From Alistipes sp. (GTDB lineage: Bacteria > Bacteroidota > Bacteroidia > Bacteroidales > Rikenellaceae), in the NCBI GenBank assembly GCA_020026435.1, contig JAHHQK010000008.1:1-62326 (forward strand): a DNA stretch of 62,326 bases, read 5' to 3'. The position numbers were made by a program, and so were the translations under genes. Each line of letters starts with the position of its first letter. Position 1 is the first letter of the stretch. The notes under the pieces were generated by a model. That model searched no databases and had not been told where the DNA came from. It was given only the letters and a program-made list of their open reading frames with translations. Shown piece after piece: positions 53,433 through 62,326 of the stretch.

Positions 53433-56400
53433 ATGGGAACAAACTTTTTCACAAATGAAAAAGAAAATACTCTTCTTGAAAAAATAGAAGGAGTATTCAA
53501 ATATAAAAAAGTGCATTTCTTTGATGCTCTTGTCGGATATTTCCGAGCATCAGGATATTTCCGTATCAGGAAGTTTATACAACAAACTCCCAAGATTCGC
53601 ATTTTGGTTGGTATCAATGTGGACAAACTCACTTATCGAGCAAATCAGCAGGGTCTACTTTTCAATCCTAATGCAAAGCAGTCTCAGGAGGAGTTTTTTA
53701 ACGATATGAAGCGTAATATTCAGGAAGCGAAATACGACAAAGAGGTTGAGGATGGTATGTATCAGTTCATAGAAGATATTGTAACTGGTAGAATAACTAT
53801 GCGCATCCATCCTAAACAAAATATCCATGCTAAGATTTATATTTTCCGTGAGGAAGTTTACCATCCCCATGGTTATGGTTCTGTTATCACAGGTTCTAGC
53901 AATTTAACTGAGGCTGGACTTGAAAAGAATTTCGAGTTCAATGTTGAATTACGCTATGATGACGACATACAGTTTGCAACCGAAACATTTGAAAGACTAT
54001 GGGAAGAGTCTGTGGAGATAGACATAACTCATATAGATAAGATTAAGAACGATTCGTATCTTAATCCAAACTTTACCCCTTACGAGGTTTATCTAAAATT
54101 CTTATTAGAGTACTTTGGAAAGAGTATTGACTTTGACCCTAACTCTGTATCCGATTTGCCTACGGGATATAAAAAATTATCCTACCAAATAGATGCAGTT
54201 AATGACGGATATGCCAAGATGATGAAACACAATGGATTTTTCCTTTCCGATGTTGTCGGATTAGGTAAGACCGTTGTGTCTGCTCTTATAGCAAAGAAAT
54301 TCTTTTTCTCTAACGGATTTCCTACACATCGCTCTCATATATTGGTAATAGTTCCTCCTGCAATGAAGGATAACTGGGAAGAGACTCTTACGGAATTCAA
54401 ATTAGATAATTTCAAAATCATAACTAACGGAAGCCTCCATAAAGTTAAGAATCCCGAACTATATGACCTAATTATAGTTGATGAGGCACATAAGTTCAGA
54501 AGTGATACAGCATCAATGTATAATGAATTGCAGAAGTTGTGTAAGACCAAAACCAAGCGATATGATGGTAGCTTGCATGATAAAAAGGTTATACTTGTGT
54601 CTGCTACGCCACTTAACAATAGACCAGAGGATATTGCCAATCTTGTATATCTTTTCCAAGACTCAAAAGATAGTACCTTGGAAGAAGGTAATTTGCAGCG
54701 TTTCTTCCGTGAACATATTGATAGATATAATAAACTGAAAAAACAAAAGGACTTAACTCTTATCGCTGACGAAGTTAAGGCAATCTATGAGAGAATTCGT
54801 ATCAAGGTTGTGGAACCATTAACTGTACGCCGAACTCGTACAGACTTAATGGAGAACGATGCATATCGCAAAGATTTGGAGGAGCAGAACATTCATTTCC
54901 CTGATGTAAAATCTCCTCGCAAGATATATTATCAATTGGATACAGAGTTGGAGACTTTGTACGATAAGACTATAATGTATCTTAGTGACAAGATAAACGG
55001 ACTTAAATATTACAGATACCAGGCGATAAAATATTTAAAGTCTGCTAAGAAGAGCAAGTATAAAAAGGCTGATATGATTTCTATACAATTGGCAGGCATT
55101 ATGAAGACACTGCTTGTCAAGCGAATAGATAGCAGTTTCTATGCTTTCAAGCAATCATTGCGTCGATATTATGAGGCCAACAAGGTGATGCTTGACATGT
55201 TTGCCAATGGCACTATATACATTGCCCCCAATTTGAAAGTCAATGAGCTACTTAGCGAAGGGAAAGAAGACGAGTTGATAAAGTTGATCGAGGAAGCAAA
55301 ATACACCGACCCTACAATAGAAGTTTGTACGCCAGATGACTTTGAAGATGGTTTTGAAGATGGTATAAAGGCTGATAATGCGATATTGAAAGAGTTGGTT
55401 TCTATGTGGGATGCTGTTAATGCAGATCCTAAGTTGGATATATTTATTCAATATCTTAAAGATACGTTATTGGATAAAACCATTAACCATGAAGGGAAAT
55501 TAGTCATATTCTCAGAATCAAAAGAGACCACCAAATATCTCTATGACGCTCTAAAAAATCATGGTTTTGATAAGATTATGACTGTACAGAGCGACAATAG
55601 AGATACACAAATGCCGCTCTTAAAGGAGAACTTCGATGCAAACTACAAGGGGGATAAGAAAAACGATTATAACATCGTTATCTCTACCGAGGTACTTGCC
55701 GAAGGTGTAAACCTCCATCGTGCCAATGTTATCGTAAACTATGACACACCTTGGAACTCTACAAGGCTTATGCAGCGTATCGGTCGTGTGAATCGTATCG
55801 GTAGCACTGCCAAAGAGGTATATATTTTCAATTTCTTCCCTACATCAAAAGTTAATGATGACATTGAGTTGGAGAAGAAGGCGAAAATGAAACTCTTTGC
55901 TTTCCATGCAGCATTGGGCGAAGACAGTCAGATATATTCTACTGATGAGAATCCTGAGAGCTTCGGTTTGTTTGATAAGGATGTAGATGAGGAGCGTGAT
56001 GAGAAATTACGCTACCTGATGTGGCTCCGACAATTAAAACAAGATGACCCTGATTTGATTAAACGAATCAGCAAACTACCTTTGAGAGCACGCACAGGTC
56101 GCAAGAGTAAATTTATACCGGGTAGTACCATTGTGTTTATTCGCAATAAGCGGCGTGATGCTTTCACATTTGTGCGAGATGACGGCAGCATCGAGGAACT
56201 TACATTCTTAGAAGCAGTAAAAGAGTTTGAAGCCCGTATTGACGAAAAGTCAGTACCGCTTCACGATATGCACCACGAGCAAGTAAAAACAGCACTTGAT
56301 GCTTTTGCTACACAAGAGGAAGAGACTAAAGCAACAAAGCAGAAGGTTAATCCGGCACAAGGACCTAATGAGAAGAAGGCCATTGCCTATCTTGATGGCT

Positions 56401-56693
56401 TTGTCAGCATTCCCAACATTACCGAGCAAGAACTTGAGTTGATTAGCAAAGCAAAACGAGCTATTACAACGGGCAAATTCCAGCAGTTGCAACGAGATAT
56501 AAATAAACTAAAAACAGCAACAAAGAAAACTCCAGTCAAGCCAGTAGTTTTGCTAGAACAATTGATAATGATTATATCAGCATATCCATTGGAGCATGTT
56601 CAAAGTGGGAATGTTGATAAACAAGTAGATGTGCTTAAAGTGTCGAAAGATTTTATGCCTGAGATTATTATTTCAGAGAGTTTTAACATGTAA
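53433..56693 (+). CDS. PLD-nuclease/SNF2-like helicase fusion
   Basis: This 1086-residue protein has an N-terminal phospholipase-D-like nuclease domain (about 20-190) with one HxK motif (IHAKIYIF, about 131) and GSSNLTEAGLEKNFEFN. A superfamily 2 helicase follows: Walker A GLGKT (about 277), DEAH box VDEAHKF (350-353), LVSATPLNN (motif III) and LMQRIGRVNRIGS (motif VI, about 778). A long charged, helical tail (about 870-1086) may bind partners. This is the layout of DNA-translocating nucleases in restriction systems. It could translocate on unmodified DNA and cut with the PLD domain, probably as a dimer. It is directly followed by a methylase gene, 12 bases downstream. Confidence 0.9.
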   Translation: MGTNFFTNEKENTLLEKIEGVFKYKKVHFFDALVGYFRASGYFRIRKFIQQTPKIRILVGINVDKLTYRANQQGLLFNPNAKQSQEEFFNDMKRNIQEAKYDKEVEDGMYQFIEDIVTGRITMRIHPKQNIHAKIYIFREEVYHPHGYGSVITGSSNLTEAGLEKNFEFNVELRYDDDIQFATETFERLWEESVEIDITHIDKIKNDSYLNPNFTPYEVYLKFLLEYFGKSIDFDPNSVSDLPTGYKKLSYQIDAVNDGYAKMMKHNGFFLSDVVGLGKTVVSALIAKKFFFSNGFPTHRSHILVIVPPAMKDNWEETLTEFKLDNFKIITNGSLHKVKNPELYDLIIVDEAHKFRSDTASMYNELQKLCKTKTKRYDGSLHDKKVILVSATPLNNRPEDIANLVYLFQDSKDSTLEEGNLQRFFREHIDRYNKLKKQKDLTLIADEVKAIYERIRIKVVEPLTVRRTRTDLMENDAYRKDLEEQNIHFPDVKSPRKIYYQLDTELETLYDKTIMYLSDKINGLKYYRYQAIKYLKSAKKSKYKKADMISIQLAGIMKTLLVKRIDSSFYAFKQSLRRYYEANKVMLDMFANGTIYIAPNLKVNELLSEGKEDELIKLIEEAKYTDPTIEVCTPDDFEDGFEDGIKADNAILKELVSMWDAVNADPKLDIFIQYLKDTLLDKTINHEGKLVIFSESKETTKYLYDALKNHGFDKIMTVQSDNRDTQMPLLKENFDANYKGDKKNDYNIVISTEVLAEGVNLHRANVIVNYDTPWNSTRLMQRIGRVNRIGSTAKEVYIFNFFPTSKVNDDIELEKKAKMKLFAFHAALGEDSQIYSTDENPESFGLFDKDVDEERDEKLRYLMWLRQLKQDDPDLIKRISKLPLRARTGRKSKFIPGSTIVFIRNKRRDAFTFVRDDGSIEELTFLEAVKEFEARIDEKSVPLHDMHHEQVKTALDAFATQEEETKATKQKVNPAQGPNEKKAIAYLDGFVSIPNITEQELELISKAKRAITTGKFQQLQRDINKLKTATKKTPVKPVVLLEQLIMIISAYPLEHVQSGNVDKQVDVLKVSKDFMPEIIISESFNM

Positions 56694-56705
56694 CAAAGTA
56701 TTATT

Positions 56706-59700
56706 ATGAATCAAGCATATTTGAAAAATATACTATCTGCAAAATTTGATTTTGACATTTGGAAAGATTTGCTAGAGAAGATCTTCCCAAAAGTTGAAGT
56801 ATTCACAAGTGTTGCCAAGATTGCAGATTCACACGTCAAAGATGGTGGTCATGTAGGAAACATCCGTTTAGATGACGGACGTTCATTGGCTATATTCCGT
56901 TTTGAAGTTACCGACAATGTGCAAATATCACGCAACCGTAAAAGTTTACGCGATATTGCTGCTAAGTATGTAGATCAAGGCTTGATTCATGGAGCTTTGG
57001 TTTTCTATTATTCGCAAAACCAAGATGACTATCGCTTGACATTTATTGCCAAGCAGACCTATTTCAATGAAAGCGGAGAATTAGTAAAGAAGGAAACAGC
57101 TCCTAAACGATATACATTCTTGTTAGGCAAGAATGAGCCTTGTACCACAGCAGCAAGCCGACTTATCGAGTTGGCTAATAAGAAAAACTATGGATCCATT
57201 TATTTAACAGATGTTACCGATGCATTCTCTGTTGAACGCCTCAATAAAGAGTTCTTTAATGGGTATAAAGCACAATATAAGAAATTTGTTGATACGCTTT
57301 CTGATACGAAGCAACACCGTGATTATGTAAAGAAACTGTTAGGTCGTTTGGTGTTCTTGCAATTCTTGCAAAAGAAAGGCTGGATGGGTATACCTGCTTC
57401 AAATGCTAAATGGGAAGGTGGAGATAAAAACTACCTTAGTAAACTTGTAGATAATTATGCCAACAATAATCGTTTGTTAAGTGATGTTTTGGAACTGCTG
57501 TTCTTCAAAACATTGAATGAAAAGCGAAATGGAGATATAGCCGATGGTAAACTTGGTGAAAATATCAAGATTCCATACTTAAATGGTGGTTTGTTTGATA
57601 AGGACAGAATTGACGAATTAGATATAGATTTCCCATATTCCTACTTCAAGGATTTAATGGATTTCTTCTCTCAATACAACTTCACCATTGACGAGAACGA
57701 CCCTGATGATAGCGAGGTTGGTATTGATCCTGAAATGTTGGGACATATTTTCGAGAATCTTTTGGAGGACAACAAAGATAAGGGAGCCTTCTATACTCCC
57801 AAAGAGATTGTTCAGTATATGTGCCGACAGAGTGTGATTCAATACCTCAAAACACACGATCCATCAGAACAATATGCAGAAGCTATTGAACAACTTATAA
57901 ATGAAGGTGTGGTGAGTCCTATACTCCAAAGCAAAAGCATTGCTGCACGCTTTATTCAACTGCTTAAAGAGGTTAAGGTATGCGATCCAGCCATTGGCTC
58001 GGGTGCATTCCCTATGGGTATTCTTTATGTGTTGTATCATGCTATACATCACTTACATTCACATGCAGAGCCCCACGGGAACTTCGATTCTACTCAAACC
58101 AAACGTGATATTATCCAAAACAACATCTTCGGTGTCGATATCGAGCAAGGTGCTGTCGATATAGCTCGTTTACGTTTCTGGTTAGCATTGGTTGTCGATG
58201 CCGACAAGCCACAACCTCTACCAAACTTGGATTATAAAATTACTTGTGGCAACTCATTATTGAGTCGCTATCCTATTGACGCCCCTATTGAGAATGTCTT
58301 TGTAGAGTACAACAAGAGCAAAAAAGAAGATGAGAAAATGACACTTGCCAAATATAAAGAGTTGGTAAGTGACTATACCAATACATCAAATCATCAAACC
58401 AAGGAACTTTTCCGCAAGACTATTGAGGATATAAAGTGTGCCTTCAAGACAGAACTGAGCAAACAGTTTAAGGAAAGACTTGCAAAGTTAAGAGGAAAAG
58501 TTATAATGCTTGAAGGCCCGACCTTATTTGGAGAGCGTACAAAGGCGGAAAAGGCTGAGTTGAAGAAGCTGAAAGAAAAACTGAATCTCCTTGAGAAAGA
58601 ACAAGAAGATATTCAGACAAACAAATTATATGTTGATGCTTTCGAATGGCGTTTTGAATTCCCTCAATTGCTTGATGAGAATGGTAAGTTTACTGGTTTT
58701 GATATAATAATAGGAAATCCGCCATATATTAAAGAAGCAACAGATAAAAACGCATTTAATGGGTTAAGAAACAGTGCATATTATCAAGGTAAAATGGACC
58801 TTTGGTATATTTTCGCTTGTAAAGGGATTGACTTATTAAAGTCTAATGCGTGTTTATGTTATATTGCCACAAATAATTGGGTTACCAACGACGGAGCAAG
58901 TATTTTACGCAATAAGATTGTATCAGATGCCAGAATCATACAATTAATAGATTTCTTTGATGCTATGATTTTTGACAGTGCAAGTATACAAACAATGATT
59001 ATGCTCTTTCAGAAAGACTGCATTACTGACAATTATTCTTTTGATTATCGAAAAGTACAACAAAAACATGCCAATAAACAGGCTGCGATTAATTTATTAG
59101 AGAAAATACATGATGATAGCAACGTATTCTTTATGCCATTAATTAATAGAGAGTATTTCTCAAATCAGCTATTAACATTTGCATCTACAGAGAATAACCA
59201 AATATTACAATTAATAAGCAATACAAAACACATTCTCTTGAATGATCAAGATGGACTTAAGGAGATATCTTCTGGTATTGATGTTTTGCAAGATTATGTA
59301 AATAAAAAGGCTCAACAACTTTTAAACAATAAGAAACAAATCGGAGATGGTATTTTTGTATTAAGCCAACAAGAATATGATAGTCTAAGTTTTAATAAAA
59401 ATGAAAAGAGTCTTGTAAAGCCATATTATACATCAAAACTGATAAACAGATATTCAGTATGCAAAGAGAATTCTGAATGGATAATATATACAGATTCTTC
59501 TGCAAATGATAGTATCTCCCTTTATCCTAACATACAAAAGCATTTAGATCAATTTTCTAAAGTTATTACATCTGTAAATAAACCTTATGGGCTGCATCGT
59601 GCTAGAAAAAAAGAAAGTTTTGAAGGAGAAAAAATCTTAGCATTAAGAAAGTGTGTAAATCGTCCTGCTTTTTCTTATGTAAATTTTGACAGTTTTGTTT

Positions 59701-60233
59701 CTAGAGCTTACTTAATTATTAGAACAAATAGAGTAAACCAAAAGTATCTAACAGGATTATTGAATTCAGCACTAATAAAGTATTGGCTAAAATATAAGGG
59801 AAAAATGCAGGGAGCGAATTTTCAAATAGACAAGGAGCCTTTGCAGCAGATTCCTATTGCAGTACCAGCAATCAATGTTCAGGAATTAATTGCAACAATT
59901 GTTGATTATGTAATGATGGCAAGTTCTACAAAAGAAAACTTATCAGAATTAGTTTCAAACGAAACAATTGCACTGTTTTTTGAAAAAATTATTGATGGTT
60001 GTGTGTATGAATTATACTTTGGAGAGCATATGAAAGAACAAGAAATCAATATAATTGATTCAGCGTTGGAACTCATAAAGCCGATCACACACCTATCCTC
60101 AGATAAAGAAAAAGCAGATATGATACTTGATGTATTTATGAATATCAAGAAAACGGATAATTCTATTCGAAACAGATTAGATTTATTTACATTAAGAAGC
60201 CCCGAAATACTCAAACTTATAATTGAAGGATAA
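56706..60233 (+). CDS. Eco57I-like N6-adenine DNA methylase with specificity domain
   Basis: This 1175-residue protein has an N-terminal domain (about 1-200; LAIFRFEVTDNVQISRNRKSLRDIAAKYV) of unknown fold. A helical region follows (about 210-370), with GAFYTPKEIVQYM leading into the methylase core. SAM motif I is DPAIGSGAF (427-435) and the catalytic motif is NPPY (671-674), so it should make N6-methyladenine. The C-terminal half (about 800-1080) ends with LIKYWLKYKGKMQGANFQIDKEPLQQIPI, typical of TaqI-like target-recognition domains. I see no clear PD-(D/E)XK nuclease. It would mark host DNA and supply sequence specificity. The next gene starts one base after its stop. Confidence 0.9.
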   Translation: MNQAYLKNILSAKFDFDIWKDLLEKIFPKVEVFTSVAKIADSHVKDGGHVGNIRLDDGRSLAIFRFEVTDNVQISRNRKSLRDIAAKYVDQGLIHGALVFYYSQNQDDYRLTFIAKQTYFNESGELVKKETAPKRYTFLLGKNEPCTTAASRLIELANKKNYGSIYLTDVTDAFSVERLNKEFFNGYKAQYKKFVDTLSDTKQHRDYVKKLLGRLVFLQFLQKKGWMGIPASNAKWEGGDKNYLSKLVDNYANNNRLLSDVLELLFFKTLNEKRNGDIADGKLGENIKIPYLNGGLFDKDRIDELDIDFPYSYFKDLMDFFSQYNFTIDENDPDDSEVGIDPEMLGHIFENLLEDNKDKGAFYTPKEIVQYMCRQSVIQYLKTHDPSEQYAEAIEQLINEGVVSPILQSKSIAARFIQLLKEVKVCDPAIGSGAFPMGILYVLYHAIHHLHSHAEPHGNFDSTQTKRDIIQNNIFGVDIEQGAVDIARLRFWLALVVDADKPQPLPNLDYKITCGNSLLSRYPIDAPIENVFVEYNKSKKEDEKMTLAKYKELVSDYTNTSNHQTKELFRKTIEDIKCAFKTELSKQFKERLAKLRGKVIMLEGPTLFGERTKAEKAELKKLKEKLNLLEKEQEDIQTNKLYVDAFEWRFEFPQLLDENGKFTGFDIIIGNPPYIKEATDKNAFNGLRNSAYYQGKMDLWYIFACKGIDLLKSNACLCYIATNNWVTNDGASILRNKIVSDARIIQLIDFFDAMIFDSASIQTMIMLFQKDCITDNYSFDYRKVQQKHANKQAAINLLEKIHDDSNVFFMPLINREYFSNQLLTFASTENNQILQLISNTKHILLNDQDGLKEISSGIDVLQDYVNKKAQQLLNNKKQIGDGIFVLSQQEYDSLSFNKNEKSLVKPYYTSKLINRYSVCKENSEWIIYTDSSANDSISLYPNIQKHLDQFSKVITSVNKPYGLHRARKKESFEGEKILALRKCVNRPAFSYVNFDSFVSRAYLIIRTNRVNQKYLTGLLNSALIKYWLKYKGKMQGANFQIDKEPLQQIPIAVPAINVQELIATIVDYVMMASSTKENLSELVSNETIALFFEKIIDGCVYELYFGEHMKEQEINIIDSALELIKPITHLSSDKEKADMILDVFMNIKKTDNSIRNRLDLFTLRSPEILKLIIEG

Positions 60234-60234
60234 T

Positions 60235-62094
60235 ATGCCAGCAATAAATAGAATACATATATGTGGTTTTAAGGCCTTTCCAAATGATTTTGAATTACAA
60301 CTAGAAGGAAAGAACCTTTTGATGTATGGTGAGAATGGTAGTGGAAAATCTTCCATCTACTATGCTTTACATTGTATGTTCCAGGCACCATTAAAACCTG
60401 ATGCTGGTAAAAAATACTTTGACCCCGCTAGTGAACAGCATTTAAAAAATCTAAATAATTTGGATGCAGATTCCAAAATATGGATAGATTTTGATGGGAG
60501 ACATCCGTTTATATATAATATTGATAAAGAAGGTTATCAATTTACATTATTAGGTGGTAAACACCCATTGCCTGCACAGATTAACGGGTGTTTTGTTAAT
60601 CATCAATTCTTATTCCATTTTTTCAATTTTAGAAATTCTCAGAGAATAAATCTATTCCCTGTATTTATAAAAGATATTTTGCCATTCTGTAAAGATGACA
60701 ATACAGGACTTCATATTGGCGAAATGTATGATGAAATAACAGCATCAATTATCAAGAAGGGACGACATATACACCCTGATTATATTTCTACTATTGAATA
60801 TTTTAACAAAGCAGTCAAGAAGGTCGTTGAAGACATTAACATTTATGCCTCCGATCGATATAATGAGTCTTTTAAGGATGAAGATGATAATGAGTTGGTT
60901 ATAAGATTGCGATACGATTCGAATTTTGATAAACCCGAAGATGACACTAATGAGTATTGGTTAAAGTATGACAATATTATAGAGTTAGTTAAAGAGAATG
61001 GGGAAATAAAAGAACGCAAATCATCATATAAAAAATTAAATGAACCTTTTATTGGCTTAGAGATTTCCGAGAAGATGCCTGATGGCAATCTACGAAAGAT
61101 TGTTAAGCCACATACATATTTTAACGAAGCAAAATTAACAGCAATAGCATTGGCTGTTCGTTTTGCACTGCTGAATATAGAGAAGCCTGCGGATGGTCGT
61201 TTCCTTGCTCTTGACGATATGCTCATTAGTCTTGATATGAGCAACCGAGCAAAAGTTGTAGATTTCCTATTGAAAATATCTGATAAGTATAAGATATATC
61301 TGTTTACTCACGACAAAATGTTCTTTGAGTATTTTAAGCATAAAACAAAAAAGAATCAAGATGCGTGGGTCTATAAAGAAATATACATGGATTATGATAA
61401 GACTCCATATATTAGAAATAGCGAGGATTACCTTGGGCAAGCCGAACATTATATTAAACAGCATGAATACGAGATTGCTGGTAATTTCTTAAGAAAAGAA
61501 GCCGAAGCTTTTTGTAAAGATTTCCTGCCCAAGAAAAAGCAACTGACTGGTGATTTTGCACATTTAGATCTTAATGGATTGATAATGAACTGTAAAGACT
61601 ATGCCGCAGAAAGCGGTGTAATTGATATATCCATTTTTAATGAGTTGGATGAACATCGTAAGTTTATACTTAATCCATCAAGTCATGATAGTTATGATGT
61701 GGCAAAGTACGGTCATGAAGTTAAACGGTGTCTTCAAACATTAAGAAAACTAAGAGAAATTATAATTAAACCCTTTCTAAAATTTGGGAGCCAAGTTGAG
61801 TTCACATTAAAGACGCCAGAGCCTCGTATTAGTGAATATAAATTTATACTTACATTATGTGATGACTTTCGAATTATTATAATGCCCGGAGAATCCCCTG
61901 TTATATCTAAGGGAATGATCAATTATCAAGTGTATGAAGATGGCAACAATAAGAAAGGTGTTCAATCTGATAATACAACGATTAAACATTTTTTTGAATA
62001 TAATTACGAGAAATCTGATAAAACTAAAGATGCAAGTTATCTTAACAGCGTGATAGAGTCTGAGTCTGGAAATCCGATATCTGCATTTTTTTGA
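60235..62094 (+). CDS. RecF/SMC-like AAA ATPase of the defence-like operon
   Basis: I start this 619-residue protein at the ATG at 60235, one base after the methylase stop and behind GAAGGA. A TTG at 60223 would overlap the methylase. Walker A is GENGSGKS (32-39) after a beta-rich ABC-type opening. Walker B is FLALDDMLISLDMSNR (Asp327-Asp328), followed by a His switch in YLFTHDKMFFEYF. There is no long coiled coil, so it is nearer RecF or OLD-type ATPases than Rad50. The C-terminal region (about 400-560) is helical with RKFILNPSSHDSYDV, a segment seen in some defence ATPases that might be a HEPN-like effector. It may sense or load the complex on DNA. Confidence 0.88.
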   Translation: MPAINRIHICGFKAFPNDFELQLEGKNLLMYGENGSGKSSIYYALHCMFQAPLKPDAGKKYFDPASEQHLKNLNNLDADSKIWIDFDGRHPFIYNIDKEGYQFTLLGGKHPLPAQINGCFVNHQFLFHFFNFRNSQRINLFPVFIKDILPFCKDDNTGLHIGEMYDEITASIIKKGRHIHPDYISTIEYFNKAVKKVVEDINIYASDRYNESFKDEDDNELVIRLRYDSNFDKPEDDTNEYWLKYDNIIELVKENGEIKERKSSYKKLNEPFIGLEISEKMPDGNLRKIVKPHTYFNEAKLTAIALAVRFALLNIEKPADGRFLALDDMLISLDMSNRAKVVDFLLKISDKYKIYLFTHDKMFFEYFKHKTKKNQDAWVYKEIYMDYDKTPYIRNSEDYLGQAEHYIKQHEYEIAGNFLRKEAEAFCKDFLPKKKQLTGDFAHLDLNGLIMNCKDYAAESGVIDISIFNELDEHRKFILNPSSHDSYDVAKYGHEVKRCLQTLRKLREIIIKPFLKFGSQVEFTLKTPEPRISEYKFILTLCDDFRIIIMPGESPVISKGMINYQVYEDGNNKKGVQSDNTTIKHFFEYNYEKSDKTKDASYLNSVIESESGNPISAFF

Positions 62095-62326
62095 TAATAT
62101 AAATGGTTCTGAAATAGTTAATTAAATCTTGGAAAATACCAAGCACAAAGTGATACAAATGATAATAAGAGAATAAGGTATGGAAAATAAAATATATCAA
62201 CAATCTTTATTATGCAAAGAATTTGCAGATAAACGAATAGAGTCTTGTCGTATAATAAATGCGTCAATGGGGGTAGTGTAAAATAAACTGTGTCACGCAT
62301 TATTTCTCAGTAAAAACTTATCGGTC
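62095..62326 (+). other. AT-rich end of window with possible 33-residue ORF
   Basis: A short open frame at 62180-62281 (33 residues, beginning MENKIYQQSL) follows an AATAAGG ribosome-like site. It may be a small gene or chance. A weak hairpin (CTTGG/CCAAG, 62128-62143) lies upstream. The element appears to continue beyond the window. Confidence 0.3.

Larger units (their letters stand above)
48608..62326. mobile_element. Integrative element at tRNA-Phe (left end, right end not in window)
   Basis: Immediately after tRNA-Phe the base composition falls from GC-rich to AT-rich and a tyrosine recombinase is the first gene. A toxin-antitoxin module, excisionase-like HTH genes, non-coding inverted repeats and a restriction/defence-like operon follow. 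No conjugation genes are visible. I looked for a repeat of the tRNA 3' end near the right edge and found none, so the element continues past 62326 or has lost its right end. The exact left boundary within the tRNA T-arm or 3' end is inferred. Confidence 0.7.

Noticed and set aside
60223..60234. TTG start for the ATPase
   Set aside because: It would overlap the methylase gene. The ATG at 60235 has a good ribosome site and directly precedes the conserved N-terminal strand.
53224..62094. Assignment of the operon to DISARM or BREX
   Set aside because: The methylase and the helicase or PLD parts are shared, but drmA/drmB and pglZ/brxL-type genes are absent, and the helicase and PLD are fused.
62000..62326. 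Right attachment site of the element
   Set aside because: I searched by eye for the T-arm and 3' end of tRNA-Phe and found no copy, so the right boundary is not in this window.

Overview
The window reads as a gut Bacteroidales chromosome, most like Alistipes or a close relative. The coding DNA is GC-rich, genes start with A-rich leaders rather than strong Shine-Dalgarno sites, and several genes carry the Bacteroidota promoter pattern TTTG-N19/20-TAnnTTTG. SusC/SusD pairs, NagB fused to a PIG-L deacetylase, and many lipoproteins support this. The genus is an inference from gene content; I have run no search.

Layout. (1) Positions 860-11631 hold ten co-directional genes of an uncharacterised envelope cluster: several exported proteins (some LPP20/FlgT-like), a zinc-ribbon membrane protein, an SPFH protein with a C-terminal GYF domain, a second GYF protein, a small membrane protein, an LPP20-like lipoprotein and a transglutaminase-like protein. 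(2) 11695-17625 is housekeeping: a nitroreductase, DNA polymerase IV, a propeller-like lipoprotein, a ROK sugar kinase and mannose-6-phosphate isomerase. (3) 17695-37586 is a divergent polysaccharide utilization locus for glycosaminoglycans of the chondroitin type. The minus arm has GH88 (frameshifted), a PL8 lyase, a sulfatase, a PL29-like lyase and a related DUF4988 lipoprotein. The plus arm has a second PL8 lyase, SusC, SusD and a surface glycan-binding lipoprotein. (4) 37732-43592 holds an N-acetylhexosamine 1-kinase, a CBM9-like protein, a NagB/PIG-L fusion, canonical NagB and a LacI regulator. These could take the amino sugar released by the locus into central metabolism. (5) 43775-48083 holds a frameshifted DUF4465 lipoprotein behind a cobalamin riboswitch, then fabD, a ROK repressor and a GNAT acetyltransferase.

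(6) From tRNA-Phe (48535-48607) rightward the DNA becomes AT-rich and looks like an integrative element inserted at the tRNA 3' end. It carries a tyrosine recombinase, a long structured inverted-repeat element, a tripartite HipBST-type toxin-antitoxin module with three upstream operators, two excisionase-like HTH proteins, a non-coding interval full of inverted repeats, and a compact operon. The operon encodes an XRE regulator, a PLD-nuclease/SNF2-like helicase fusion, an Eco57I-like N6-adenine methylase and a RecF/SMC-like ATPase. This operon is the strongest candidate for a little-described defence system. The right end of the element lies outside the window.

Two genes (GH88 and the DUF4465 lipoprotein) are each broken by a single frameshift. 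These may be real lesions or assembly errors.
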